The notes beneath the pieces were generated by a model, which was not told the DNA's origin, made no database searches, and saw only the letters and a list, made by a program, of their open reading frames with translations. A stretch of 64,000 nt of DNA. Origin: Dendrophyllia cribrosa (taxonomy: Eukaryota; Cnidaria; Anthozoa; Scleractinia; Dendrophylliidae). Shown in pieces: positions 43,126 through 54,252 of the stretch (position 1 is its first letter; each line of letters begins with the position of its first letter). Location: contig JAJLRJ010000013.1 in assembly GCA_024195265.1 (NCBI GenBank), positions 18,298,021 through 18,362,020 on the forward strand. The letters run 5' to 3'. The position numbers and the translations under genes are program-made.

Positions 43126-43770
43126 TGTACTGTAGTGAACTGTAGGTACACAGAGTTCAAGTGAATTCTGTGATCAGTTTGTAAATGGTGCTCAGCAATG
43201 TGCAATGTAGTCCGTGTGCGTTCTAAGTCAGTCGTATTTTCAAATTTCTGCCAGTCTTACCACCCAGGCCGATGCAAGCGGTCTGGCAGTCGCAGCATTG
43301 CTCCTTATCTGTCTCTACCGGGTTCGTCTCTGCCCTTAACGACAGTTGGTAACTGTCGTGAATAGTGATCGGTTTGTGAGCGATGCGGATATGTCGTAAG
43401 GTTGTGGGATCCGTGCAATGGTCTCAGAAGTGCCCTTAATGTAGGGAAAAGTTGTCGCTGTGGTAACAGATGTCTGGTTAGCGTTCTTGTGTTAGGTTTG
43501 CCGATCTTGCAGGTGGTGCGTCCAATGAAGTCTGGGTTGCAGTCGTTCTTGCCGAAAACGTTGCCAAGGTAACCTGGTTTCGTCTGCTAAGCTGTCAGGT
43601 GAGTTGCAAACTAGTTGTGTTCGTCTTGTCATAGTTCGTATAGTTGTAGCTTTATGAGTTGCAGGATTTTGACGCTTGTGTACTAGACAGTCTGGTAAAG
43701 CAATTTTACTGTTCTCTTCGATTTCCCTTGCAAAACTGTATGTCAGTAATTTGTGTGTTTAGGTGTATTT

Positions 43771-43995
43771 TAACCTCTTATAAGTGGATATATCTCTTCT
43801 ACGCAGACACTCCATTAAAAAAATGCAGTGTTTGTGTGACTGGGACCATGATGGTTAAAACCTTCCATAAGCAGACACGTCTTCTAAGCAGACACTCAAT
43901 CATAGTCCGAGCCACACACAAACAGTACATTTTTAACCTCCCTTAAGCAGATACCTCTTCTAAGCAGACACTCAGTCATGGTCCCAACCCAGCCT
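43771..43995 (+). repeat. Short tandem repeat with AAGCAGACAC units
   Basis: Two to three units of about 70-75 bp each contain AACCTCTTATAAG-like, TCTTCTAAGCAGACACTCA and CATGGTCCCA-like blocks. It lies inside the broken Penelope-like copy. Confidence 0.65.
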
Positions 43996-44012
43996 ACATT
44001 TTTTCCCTCGGA

Positions 44013-44510
44013 GGCCCCGACCACACTAATGTGTTTTCGTTTGAAAACGCATACGTTTTTATGCGTTTTCGCCTATCGTCCACACTAAAACGCCCGAAAA
44101 CGCTGATGAAAACGGAGAATTTAGAAAACGGTTTCAAAAGTGGAGACTTTTAAAAACGCATTGTTTTGAAAACGCTTCGTCTCTAGTGTGGACAAGTGAA
44201 AACGAAGACTTTTGAAAACGGTGACGTAAAAAGCGTCACATGCCTCCTGTGTGGACAGGTGAAAACGGAGACTTTTGAAAACAATGACGTAAAGAGCGTT
44301 ACATGCATTCGGTTCCGGGCCAAATCGAAGCATCTATCACCTTTAACACATGCGCAATCCCCGGTCCCAGTCGTTTTCATCGTTTTCGACCGTTTTAGTG
44401 TGGACAGGTGAAAACGATGCGAAAACGCTAGTGTTGGCGAAAATATTTTGCTTCGTTTTCTTCGAGATGAAAACGGAGACTTTTGAAAACACATTAGTGT
44501 GGTCGGGGCC
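44013..44510. mobile_element. MITE with GGCCCCGACCACACTAATGT ends
   Basis: Perfect termini GGCCCCGACCACACTAATGT and ACATTAGTGTGGTCGGGGCC. The interior is made of many AAAACG and GTGTGGACAGGTGAAAACG motifs in both orientations. It is inserted in the Penelope-like copy. Confidence 0.92.
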
Positions 44511-44867
44511 TGAGTAGTGGACATCACTCCAGTAAACGGGTATCATCTACGTAGCATAATCAAATTGGCAGTGTTTGATTGTACGTCGAAAGGGTTTGTT
44601 CCTCGATGTTTTGGCCTCACAATTTGATTAACGATAACGGAGACCGGTGAGCCCATAGCTGTTCCGTGCAACTCTTTGTAGTGTTTACCGTTGTACTCAA
44701 AATAGGTCGAAATAAGTAAGGTTGAGTATGTCCATGATGTCATCAGCTGTCGGTAGTTAAACGGTAGAGTTTTTGACAGCAGCATCAGTACACTTTTAGA
44801 GCATGTTGAATCCTGAAGATACACGGTGACAGTATTGTTGGCTTGCACATGACTTCATAAAAATTTA

Positions 44868-45432
44868 AAAATCTAAACTTTACATCCTACAAAGCTGTTT
44901 CTATAATGGTATGGGGTGTAGATGCCAGTGCTACAATTCTTCATAAAAACCGTTTTTTCATTTTTAACGATGTTTTGCTTCCGATTTCTGAAGGTTTTAA
45001 ATGTGTCACGCAATTCGTCACGCTAGTCGTCAGTAAGCCGTGAAAATATACAAAATTCAACCAGTTGAAAGTTATTTTTACATTATAGATGCTTATAAGC
45101 CAATATAATGTAACTTATACTGAACCCAATCTTTTGTGATGACATTTTTTGCGTAATTATGACTTTGACGTGAAGTTTTTGGCCGCCATGTTGGTGATTT
45201 GGTGTACCAAAGTGGTACACCAAGATGGGCGCATCATACATTTTTACTAAAAATTTCCGATACTCATTCGCCTATAACTGTTGAACAAAATGCTCTGGCG
45301 CTTCAAAAATTGGCCCAGATTTGTAGTTTTAAACTCTCTACGATCCCATAAACATTTTGGAATCGATGCTTCTGGATTTTGACATGCCATGATATGACGT
45401 ATTATAAAGTGCAAGCCAAGAATATTGTATTT
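44868..45432 (-). repeat. Dispersed repeat, copy 2
   Basis: Reverse complement of the 34944-35395 repeat, with an extra segment at about 45170-45240 containing GGTGTACCAAAGTGGTACACC, a short palindrome. Confidence 0.75.
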
Positions 45433-46023
45433 TATGTCTCGAGTCGTCAGTTAAGGGTTGCCGTATAGTCGTCAGGTACTTAGGCAGTCGGTATGTCGGG
45501 AACTAAGGGTCGAATAGGTATTTTAGGTATGTGCAGTTTTGTTGCTAAATTGTAATGCAAAACAACGAGAAACAAGCCCCAGCGCCAGACGCACAGGGAT
45601 CCCTAGCTATGGATGCACATGAAATCCTCACAAATCATATGAACAAAACATGAAGAAAGCTTGAGAGTAACCTTTGCTTCGTCTGCTTTTGCGAGGTTTG
45701 GAACTGAGTTTTTGAGTTGAAAGGGTCGTTCGGAGATAAATCGGAATTTTCCGATCCTGCACCAAAACCCGTTCCCAGAGTGCGTATTCCCCTAGACGAG
45801 CAGTCGGAACCACTGGGGAATGAGGCTTTCTCGCGCCGAGAGTTTCTCGGTTCCAGACCTCCCAGTAGTTGACCGTGTCTAAACAATTCAAAATGGCCGT
45901 CCCACGCGAAAAGGTCCCGAAAACACAAATATCGAATGAAGCAATGGAAAACTTTTATTCAGTATCAGATTGGATTCCCTGTGGAGTGGTACAGAAAAAC
46001 ACTGCTACTTTGGTTGTTGCCTG

Positions 46024-46290
46024 CGAAGCAGGCGTTAGGGAGAAGGGAACTGGGGAGAGAGGGAAAGGACGCCTGCAATAAAGACCGATTGGCTAAATCC
46101 GATTGGCTAGTTCTCTCTGGGAGGTACACACAGTAAATACCCGCGTGAAGTCAGCCATGCGTAAAAGCGCGAGCCAGTATCTGATTGGTGAACGTATTGA
46201 CAGTTGACATAATTGGATTACCAGGAATCGGTGGGCGGAAAAGGAACAGCGCGGTTCTTTTTGCAGGCGTTCCTTCCATTCTCCCCATTC
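46024..46290. mobile_element. MITE with GCAGGCGTTAGGGAGAA ends
   Basis: Left GCAGGCGTTAGGGAGAAGGG and right TTGCAGGCGTTCCTTCC then TTCTCCCCATTC. Inner ATTGGCTAAATCCGATTGGC and repeated CCAAT-type boxes. The terminal repeat is partly direct, partly inverted. Confidence 0.55.
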
Positions 46291-46525
46291 TCATCTCCAT
46301 ATTACTCTGATTAGATACTTTAGGGTGACAACCATGTTGGCAGTCAGTAGAAGGGATCTAGAAGCTAAGTTTTTTTTACCGGGGGAGGGGCATTTGATCG
46401 CCTAATATAAGTCTCTTGGATGGGGCATTTCAACAACATTTTTGGCTTGATGTTTTCTTTTTGCGGAGGGGGGGGGGGGGGAGATTTGAACCTTTTAACC
46501 TTGAAATGCCGGGTTTGCCCAAGGG

Positions 46526-46526
46526 T

Positions 46527-46596
<70 letters not shown>
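46526..46596 (+). repeat. ~70-nt poly-G run
   Basis: Uninterrupted G from about 46526 to 46596, followed at once by the MITE at 46601. A second G-rich tract lies on the MITE's other side (46858-46893). Confidence 0.9.
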
Positions 46597-46597
<1 letters not shown>

Positions 46598-46600
46598 ATG

Positions 46601-46853
46601 TATGGCGTTCCGTTGCGGAGAAGTCCAGAATCGAAAAGATAATCCAAAACCAGAAAACGAGTCAGAAAATGAAGTCGAAAAAATCGAAGTCGAAACTACG
46701 GTAGACGTAGACTGTGGTCGTATCTTCAATTTGTGGTTTCATTCTTCGCAGCCTTTTGCAGGTATGACTCATTTTCTGCTTTGGGATTATCGTTTCGATT
46801 CTGGACTTCTCATTTTACGATTTGGACATTTTGTCCGCGACGGAACGCCATAG
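46601..46853. mobile_element. MITE between two poly-G tracts
   Basis: The left TGGCGTTCCGTTGCGGAGAA with AGTCCAGAATCGAAAAGATA mirrors the right ATCGTTTCGATTCTGGACTT and CCGCGACGGAACGCCA. About 250 bp, non-coding despite chance frames. Confidence 0.85.
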
Positions 46854-46939
46854 CGGGTGGGTGGGGGTGGGGGTGGGGGGGGGGGGGGGGGGGTGTTGAA
46901 GTTTGATTATACCGGTACATTACTAGATAGATCGAATAC

Positions 46940-47960
46940 AATGGTAAAATTCCTTTCAAGGCTGTCTAGTAAACCACAACCACAACAAATTACAGACCAC
47001 AATCTACAGGAAATTATCACACCGTCGTTTACTAGACGAGTCGTCATACAACCCTACATCTCACAAAGCTACAATTATACGAACTTGAAAAGACGAGCGC
47101 AACTGGTTTGCGACTCACCCGACAGCTGAGCAGACGAAACCAGGTACCTTGATAACGTCTTCGGAAAGAAGAACTACAACCCAGACTTATTGGACGCAGT
47201 ACTTACAAGAACGACGGGCTTAACACATCGAACGTTAAACAAATATCTGTTACCACAGCGACAATGCCCTACATTAAGGGCACTTCTGAAACTATCGCAC
47301 GGATCCTACAACCCCCCCCCCCCCCCCCCCCCCCCCCCACCCCCCCAAAAAATATAAAAATCCGTGTCGCTCACAAACCGATCACTACTTTACGACAGTT
47401 ACTAACTAACGTATGGACAGAAACGAATCTAGCGACAGACAAGAAGCAGTAAACAAATTCAAATGCTGCGACTGCCAGGCACGGCTGACTTCACACAAAC
47501 GGACGCTGTGCATCACTTACAAACTCATTGGCGTCGTGCAATGATGATGATGATTTACAAACTTATCACGGATTTGACTGGGACTCTGTTCAATGCGTTA
47601 TCCACAGTACAGACTCACTTTAGAACGTTGGTTTATTAAATTAGAACGAAAACTACTGAGCCCATGCCAACAGCTTCTCGCGGCTTACAAACGACTTATC
47701 AACGAGAAGAGCAGAACATGCAAACAACAGACTGAACCTACCGATGAACTGGATTAACAACAGACCGACGAACATCGCACTACCAATACATGGATCGAAA
47801 CGCACCAATTACTGACTTGAGTCTCAACAGCCAAGAACGTCATGGTTTAACCGACCAATGGCAGCAAACATCCAGATATTAATACCATCAACTGACGATT
47901 CAAAATTCACATGACTCTGAAGACAACTGCCGCTCAGGTTGTCGAAACGTCAGTCATTGT
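46940..47960 (+). pseudogene. Penelope-like retroelement copy 2, 3' part
   Basis: Plus-strand blocks in several frames are LKRRAQLVCDSPDS, MPYIKGTSETIARILQ, NIKIRVAHKPITTLRQLLTN and KFKCCDCQA, then LTSHKRT in the GIY-YIG region. This is the post-RT linker and start of a GIY-YIG endonuclease. A ~27 nt poly-C run at 47312-47338 interrupts the frame, and the YIGETGR core is missing. A conserved tail with GAAACGTCAGTC follows. It lies opposite to copy 1. Confidence 0.85.
47913..47955 (+). ncRNA. Hammerhead-like fold in the tail of Penelope-like copy 2
   Basis: GACT, CTGA, then a 6-bp stem GACAAC / GTTGTC, GAAAC, GTC and AGTC (complementary to GACT). The order is that of a hammerhead, but the CTGATGA core is shortened to CTGA-A, so it is likely inactive. 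Copy 1 has the related sequence near 42650. Confidence 0.35.
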
Positions 47961-48179
47961 CAACAACGACATTTCTTTTCAGAACTACATTAACCTGGGC
48001 GATCATCACTTGACAGACAAAAAGAAGTATTGTAAAATCATTTTTTGTTCGGCAGCCTCGCAAAACGACACAGGTTGCCATTTTGTAATTTTCTTTAGAA
48101 AATAAAGAATCGGATGCAGTTATTGCCTTTGATTCCTTCTCGTTCATGACCTCTTGACACCAGTGGTGAATCCATACTC

Positions 48180-48449
48180 CATCTTAAGTTGGGGGAAGGG
48201 GGGAATGAATAGGGGAGGGGAAGTGAATAGGGGACGGGGGGGGAGTGAAAAGGGGAGAGGGAGTGGAAATTTAAGAGGTTGGCAAGACAGAGGGTGTGGG
48301 TGTGTGTGTGTGTGTGGGGGGGGGGGGGGAGGGGGGGGGGGAGGGGGTGCGGTCCCGGGACCCTGTGCAAGATCAACCACTGGACACCCTGTGCTAGGTT
48401 CTCTCAAGGGGTTTTAAGGGGTGGAAGCTTCCCCCACAAAACTCCCACC

Positions 48450-48481
<32 letters not shown>

Positions 48482-48490
48482 AAAATTATA
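48180..48490 (+). repeat. G-rich then C-rich low-complexity stretch
   Basis: GGGGAGGGGAAGTGAATAGG units lead to a GT run and G tract (48300-48345). After about 100 bp a C tract and A tract follow (48448-48485). Long frames here are artefacts. Confidence 0.8.
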
Positions 48491-48814
48491 ATATATTGTA
48501 TCAAATACACTACAAAAATAATATATTTTTGTTTCAAATACATTACGATAACATTATTTGTGTACGTACAAACCTACTCAATGCTCAAATTCTCTGCCAT
48601 TCTTGGCGTATCTTAGTAGTTTTGTCCTGAGGTTTCAACACCCGGCCCGCCATTTAGACATAACAAATCTTTTAATTAAGTTGATTTTAAAAAGGTTGTA
48701 AACGGCGCCTTAGAATGTTTGTATAACGACCCATATAAGTGGAATTAATTAAAGTAGAGAAGGCCCTGGGTATGAGGTTGCCTTTGTCGAAATAGCTGTA
48801 TAGAGCGTTCTTAT

Positions 48815-48890
48815 AGAGATTTTTCACATAACTCCACTACATACGCAAATCCACCACTGTAGTGGGAAACACCTACTAAATATGCAAATT
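48815..48890 (+). repeat. Left terminal inverted repeat of the Harbinger-like transposon
   Basis: 76 bp, matching the reverse complement of 55277-55352 at all but one position (C versus G in CATAACTC). Confidence 0.95.
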
Positions 48891-49378
48891 ACTAACGATG
48901 AAAGACCGTTTGTTGTCATCAATTCAACCGCTCAGACAATGTGAATTGTCAATGAATGGAAATTCAAACAATCTTCCTGCTTTACATAGCTTTTTTTCTT
49001 AATTTACAGAGCCTTCTCTGGCTGATAAACGGGTTCAGGTTAAAGCCTAGAATTCAATTTTAAACTTTCTTGAGTATACCCTGCTTCTTTTTATCTCGTT
49101 AATGCGCTTGCGCGTAAACGAGATGTACGATTCACAACGAAAAAAAGGGGTAAAAGTTGTTAACAAAGGTTCTTTGTTTAGTTTTGTTAACATTTGTCCG
49201 GGGGGGTTACTTATTTCTTTTTTATAGAAGCTATATTAGGGCACCGAGGATATGGTGGGTTAAACAGGTTAGGATTCCAAGAAGTGCGTCACATACCGCC
49301 ACAAAAATTTTTGAGGGGCACCCCCGGACCTATTGTTAATTTCCCTAGGGTATTGAATTGTCACGAACTTGTTATGTC

Positions 49379-51096
49379 TTACGTTACGTTACGTTACGTT
49401 ACCACAAAGGTATTACAGTTCTTAGAGCTATGACCTCACCACAAGGGTATTACAGTTCTTATTTACAGTGATTTGCGTGAGTTGCGCTTTGACATTTTTC
49501 GCGTACAGTTCTTATTTACAGTGATTTGGGTGAGTTGCGCTTTGACATTTTCCGCGCTCGACGAAGCTAAGAAATTTCACCCTGTATCTTTGTTTGCTTT
49601 TTGAGGTTTATAGCTGACATTTTCCGCGCTCGACGAAGCTAAGAAATTTCACCTTGTATGTTTGTCCGCTTTCTGAGGTTTATACGCGGGTTTATAGCAG
49701 AGTTGTTTTACAAATGTTTTAAAGCTATGACCTCATCGCCTGACAGATTGTTTCTTATCTTGGATTTATTGTTTTTGTGGTTTTAAGCACTTAAATAGAA
49801 AATTGATAGAAAATTCTAGAAATTGGCAGGAATGTTCTGCGATACCTTGTCTACTCGGGAAGATTAACCGCGAGGAGCGATTTTTGAAGTCGCTTAGCGA
49901 GTGACAAGTGGAAATGTCGTGAAAAGAAAAATTGTCAGGAATGTTCTGCGATGCGTTGTGTACCCGGGATGACTAACCCTGAAGAGCGATTTTTCAAGTC
50001 GCTTAGCGAGTGACAACTGGAAATGTTCGTGAAAAGAAAAATTGTGAGGAATGTTCTGCGATACGTTGATGACTAACCATGAAGAGCAAAAGAGCTGGTT
50101 TTCCAATTTGCTTAAACTTAAGCGAGTCAGCTTAATTGAGTTAAACTCTAGTTAAATTTAAGCCACCAAAGCAGGTAGCTTAAGCGAGTCGGCAATTAAT
50201 TTTAGACAATAAGAAGCAACTTGTGGTCATTTATCTGACAAGGCTGTCAAATCGGAAATAAAACACGCGTTCTATTTTCATGCGTTGCTCGTGAAGGGGC
50301 CTAATTTGATTGTATTATACAATGGATTTGCTTTTCTGCAAAATTAACGTTAATGTCCCTTTTCAGTAGTCATTGGAATACTGAATCATTCCTATTACGG
50401 TTTGATTATTAAAGAGAAATTTCAATTTTGAATGGTTATTAAATGTTGAGGTGTCATGATTATGCAATAGTATGCAAGAGACTGTGAGATTTTGCGTATT
50501 CAGCTAACTAAAAATTAAATGTTCCCGTTTGATTGTGCAAGAGTATGGATTTGGCTTTTGTTCTATTTTGGAACACTGAATCATTGCCATTACGGTTTGA
50601 TTATGCAATAGTATGCAAAAGACGTAATAATTTTGCTGATTTAGTTAACAAAAGTTTATCAAGCAAGCATTATAAGCGATTTCAGCGTGTTGATTTTTTT
50701 TTTAAAGGAAAAATATTGGCACTATATGGGAGCTAATTGACAAAACAAACAAAAAGACAATGTATTATTTTAGTGGCAAGCAAGACAGAGAAAACGTTCT
50801 CCGCTTATAAAAAGAAGAGGAATATCAATCAGTCGGTGTGTTATTCCCATCACATTCAAATCGTGAAGCGGACAAGACAGATACCTTAGAGTGCTCAACG
50901 TAGCTTTATCGCATTGAAATCCTGACGCAAGAGAGTTGCCTTAGAGTGCTCAACGTAGCTCAATTAGCAAAGAATATAGCAGACTTAAAGCAAGAAAATA
51001 TATATTGAAATCTATTATTTCGTAAAACAAAATTATCAATTGTTTATAATGGTTGCTTTCGATGCTTCAGGCGGCACACACCTACCCTTAATTGTC

Positions 51097-51127
<31 letters not shown>

Positions 51128-51303
51128 CAGAATATGTATCAACAATTCACTTCCAAAAAACACGCTTTTTCCAATTCTATATTACCTTAGGTTATTGCAT
51201 ATTCACTGCCTTCCTACATTTTTGACTTGCCACAAGTGTACTGCGAAGCCCACAAGAGAGTTACGAAACTACGAAAGCTACTATGCTATCCATTTGAGTG
51301 AGT

Positions 51304-51344
<41 letters not shown>

Positions 51345-51475
51345 GCCGATTTTGACCCGATATTCCCCGATCTTAACTCCTTTTTTGTTTTGGAACCTCG
51401 TCGGTTGTTCAACGTTTGTCGAGGATAGCTTCGCAACCTCGTCGGTTGTTCAACGTTTGTCGAGGATAGCTTCGA
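49379..51475 (+). repeat. Zone of short direct duplications inside the transposon
   Basis: Successive segments are duplicated locally. They are CGTTA (49380-49401), a ~60 bp unit with CAGTTCTTATTTACAGTGAT (about 49455 and 49506), a ~75 bp unit with TTTCCGCGCTCGACGAAGC (49549 and 49618), and a ~110 bp unit with AGGAATGTTCTGCGAT (three times, 49829-50090). Two more are CATTACGGTTTGATTATGC (twice) and ACCTCGTCGGTTGTTCAACG (twice, 51396 and 51436). I find no convincing gene from 48891 to 52747. Confidence 0.8.
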
Positions 51476-52747
51476 ATTGCCCGAATCGAATGTTCCCTCA
51501 GAAGACTATCAGATTTCTAACAAATATGGCCGGCCGTGAACTCCACGCTTTCATTTTGTAGACGTTCATTTTGCATAACCGGAATGAAAGCACGCCTTTT
51601 AAGACTTCGAAATGGAAAGAAAAAGTCCTTTAGAAGATTTTTTGCCTTTGTAGTCGTGGTTTGAGAGCTGAAAGCGATGAAATTTGTCACAAGTGAGGAC
51701 ATGTCTTCTTTCAGAATTTATACTCGAAGCGGCAGACTTTACTAAGAATTTTCAAGCATTCCTGGAAAACTACGGTAAAGAAAGTCACATTTTTTAATGT
51801 CCATTTACTTTGTAAGAAACATTTCATAGACTGTTTCTTTGTCTTATTAGTAGCTTTTGACAAATATTTAGAAAACTTGACCACAATCGGTCGAGCGAGA
51901 AATTCGCCAGATGCTGAACAAATTTGCGTGGCCGACAGTTTCCTTGATGCGATAATTTGACGCGTTTTCCTCTTGAGACTAAACTAAATTGGATAAGAAT
52001 TGCATTCTATATACACATGAAAAGTCGGAAATTTTAGAAAACACTAGATATAATAAAGTAGGTTGCTGAATTTAAATATTATTTTGTGATGTTTATAATA
52101 TAATTCGCAGACGCTAGCGCTGCAATTAGGATAAACAAATCGCTAAGCCTTCCGGAAGCAGAAAATCACTGAATTCTGATAAGCGTTTAACTCTTTTATT
52201 CAAGGGAAAGACATTTTCATTCAAGGAAATATTGTGTATTTGCGACAACACTTTGAATAAACTATGAAGCCAGGAAAAACTAATACATGGCAAAATCAAA
52301 GCAGTTATTAGGAACTAGAAAAATTTCACTTCGATTTAGTCTTGAAATCACGGGGGGGGGCGTTCATGAGGCGTCACGCAATATTTATTTTTAAAATGTT
52401 TCACCAATTTATAGCACTCGTCACCACGGTTTTGAAAATTATAAAAACAAAATCTTCTGAATGCGATTACATGTATTTTTTTTCTCATTACCTGTAAATT
52501 TAGGGCTTCCAAAACTTTATTGCAAATCCGGGCAGGAGAGGGGGGTCTCCCGGCTTGGAAATCCAGGGGGCAAGAGGGGGGGGAGGGGAGGAAATCCTAC
52601 GATAATCTAAGTAATAACAGGCGCAGTAAGCTACATGCAGTCATAGACTGCCTATTTTTTTATTAACCTCACTTTCTAACGCATTAACGAGATGGCTTGA
52701 AGAGCCCTTTGATTTTTTACTTTTACGTTTGGATGAGATATAGTCAA

Positions 52748-53965
52748 TTATATATCATTAAACAGTACGACATGTCGCTGGGCCAAAAATGTACAAAGTT
52801 CTACAACGACGGGCTGAAACCATCGGGGATGGCGCCAAATGGTACCGATCGACCGATATATCTTCAAATGCTTAATGGTGTGCTCTATAAGAATTCGGCA
52901 TTTCGATATTTTACGATTAAATCTCCTTGCTTGCCTCTGGTGGTGTCTGGGCATACGTCTTATTTGCGCCGCACGAAATGGTGTTAGCAGGGGCACAACA
53001 TTTGCATAGCCTTTGTCTGCCAACAATACTGTCCCATGTGGCATGTCGTAATTTGTACCAGGGCCGATCCTTTCCATTAAATGGAAATTGCCGGCATCAT
53101 TCATAGATCCAAGGAACCCCGCTTGTAAAAACACAATATTCCCAAGACTGTCTACGATGAGTTGGGTGTTCATGAGATGATAATGGCGGTGTCCACTAAA
53201 GAATTCCCTTTGGGGCTCCACTTCAGGTCGGTAAATTTCATGGGGCGTGCCGTCTATACAACCGACTGCATCGGGAAATGAAGGCCAAGTGCCTCGTAAG
53301 GCATTCCACTCTGCAATGCTTGGCCAAGAAACCTGGTTTTCAAAAAATCTCCACAAAACTGGAACGACATTGTGAATTATTGCTGAAACTGTCGAGGGAC
53401 TAACATCAAAGATTAACGCTAATGTGTCAATGCATGGATATTTCCTTAGCCACATCAATGCCAATAACACTTTGTTAACACAATTCAGTTTGCACCTTCT
53501 TATTCTTTGCCTTCTCCTCCCCCTTCTGTTTAATCGAACTAAATCTCTTGATATCCTAAAGGTGATGTCAAGCAAAGTTTCTGGTAGCTCTCCGGTGTTT
53601 AACCAAAACAAGTACCTCTGATTCTCAAATGTGACAAACACATCCCTGCCTCTAAAGCCAAAACCATTGAATGTGGGGTCGAGACTTTGAATGATAGGGG
53701 GCAAATAATCATCAAGAGGGACCTGCATTGACGCGAGTAGTAATAACGCGGGAAGTATATATCGTATGAGCTCTCGTATTCTTCTCCTTTGCTCAACAAA
53801 TGGCGGTGGGATTGTTGTAAGCAACGTCAGGAAAATTTGGCAAACTTCAAGAAGTTGTCTTGGAAGTACTCTAGGCATGATATTAAATATGTCAGCGCCA
53901 AAATCATGCGACAATTTGTGTTCAGCTGGGACGGATCTAAAATATTCTTTCCTTACCATTAACAC
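52748..53965 (-). CDS. HARBI1-like DDE transposase, intact
   Basis: A single 405-residue open frame with no intron. The N-terminal third is basic and helical. A helix-turn-helix-like stretch (FDVSPSTVSAIIHNVVPVLW, ~186-205) precedes the catalytic core of the DDE_Tnp_4 type. The candidate triad is D238 (GCIDGTPHEIYRP), D317 (LLADKGYANVVP) and E361 (RILIEHTIKHLK). FFSGHRHYH is the expected block after the first Asp. The enzyme would cut and rejoin the terminal repeats at 48815 and 55352. An AATAAA lies about 85 nt past the stop. It is divergent from the second gene, with under 300 bp between them, so a shared promoter is likely. Confidence 0.95.
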   Translation of the reverse strand: MLMVRKEYFRSVPAEHKLSHDFGADIFNIMPRVLPRQLLEVCQIFLTLLTTIPPPFVEQRRRIRELIRYILPALLLLASMQVPLDDYLPPIIQSLDPTFNGFGFRGRDVFVTFENQRYLFWLNTGELPETLLDITFRISRDLVRLNRRGRRRQRIRRCKLNCVNKVLLALMWLRKYPCIDTLALIFDVSPSTVSAIIHNVVPVLWRFFENQVSWPSIAEWNALRGTWPSFPDAVGCIDGTPHEIYRPEVEPQREFFSGHRHYHLMNTQLIVDSLGNIVFLQAGFLGSMNDAGNFHLMERIGPGTNYDMPHGTVLLADKGYANVVPLLTPFRAAQIRRMPRHHQRQARRFNRKISKCRILIEHTIKHLKIYRSIGTIWRHPRWFQPVVVELCTFLAQRHVVLFNDI

Positions 53966-54252
53966 CTATTTAAATCCATTTATTATGCTAATGTACTCAA
54001 AGGCGTGGCTTCTGAACTTACTTAGTTGTTCGCCTTTAATTAGTTGGTCGGGCATAGTAAAGCAATCCGACAAACACAGTCACCTGTTGTTGGTTGTAAA
54101 GGTGTGGTGAAAATGTTGGAGAATAAACAAAAGAGGTCTCATTTTGAAAACCCTTTGTTTGTTGCAAAAAGCGGGACGGTTTACATAGATATGCATAAAT
54201 ATAATAATAATCAAGAATGTAGTCTCTTTTCTTTCGAGTTTCTATAAATTCG

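Larger units (their letters stand above)
42555..44870 (-). pseudogene. Penelope-like retroelement copy 1, broken
   Basis: On the minus strand 44850-44543 carries a reverse transcriptase piece (TYFEYNGKHYKELHGTAMGSPVS is split here as YFEYNGKHYKEL and GTAMGSP). 43660-43500 reads QLVCNSPDSLADETR, the region after the RT. The 3' tail near 42650 has GACTCTGAAGATGACTTC. MITEs at 44013-44510 and 42975-43125 and a tandem repeat at 43771-43995 interrupt it. Frameshifts are frequent. A related copy lies at 46940-47960. Confidence 0.8.
42487..48814. other. SLC6 downstream region: Penelope-like copies, MITEs, homopolymer tracts
   Basis: I see no host gene in this 6.3 kb. The SLC6 3' UTR meets a Penelope-like tail within about 70 bp, and no AATAAA is evident before it. 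The stretch 45433-46020 shows nothing I can name. Confidence 0.6.

Noticed and set aside
43659..43946. 95-codon plus-strand frame
   Set aside because: It mixes Penelope-like reverse-strand sequence with a short tandem repeat.
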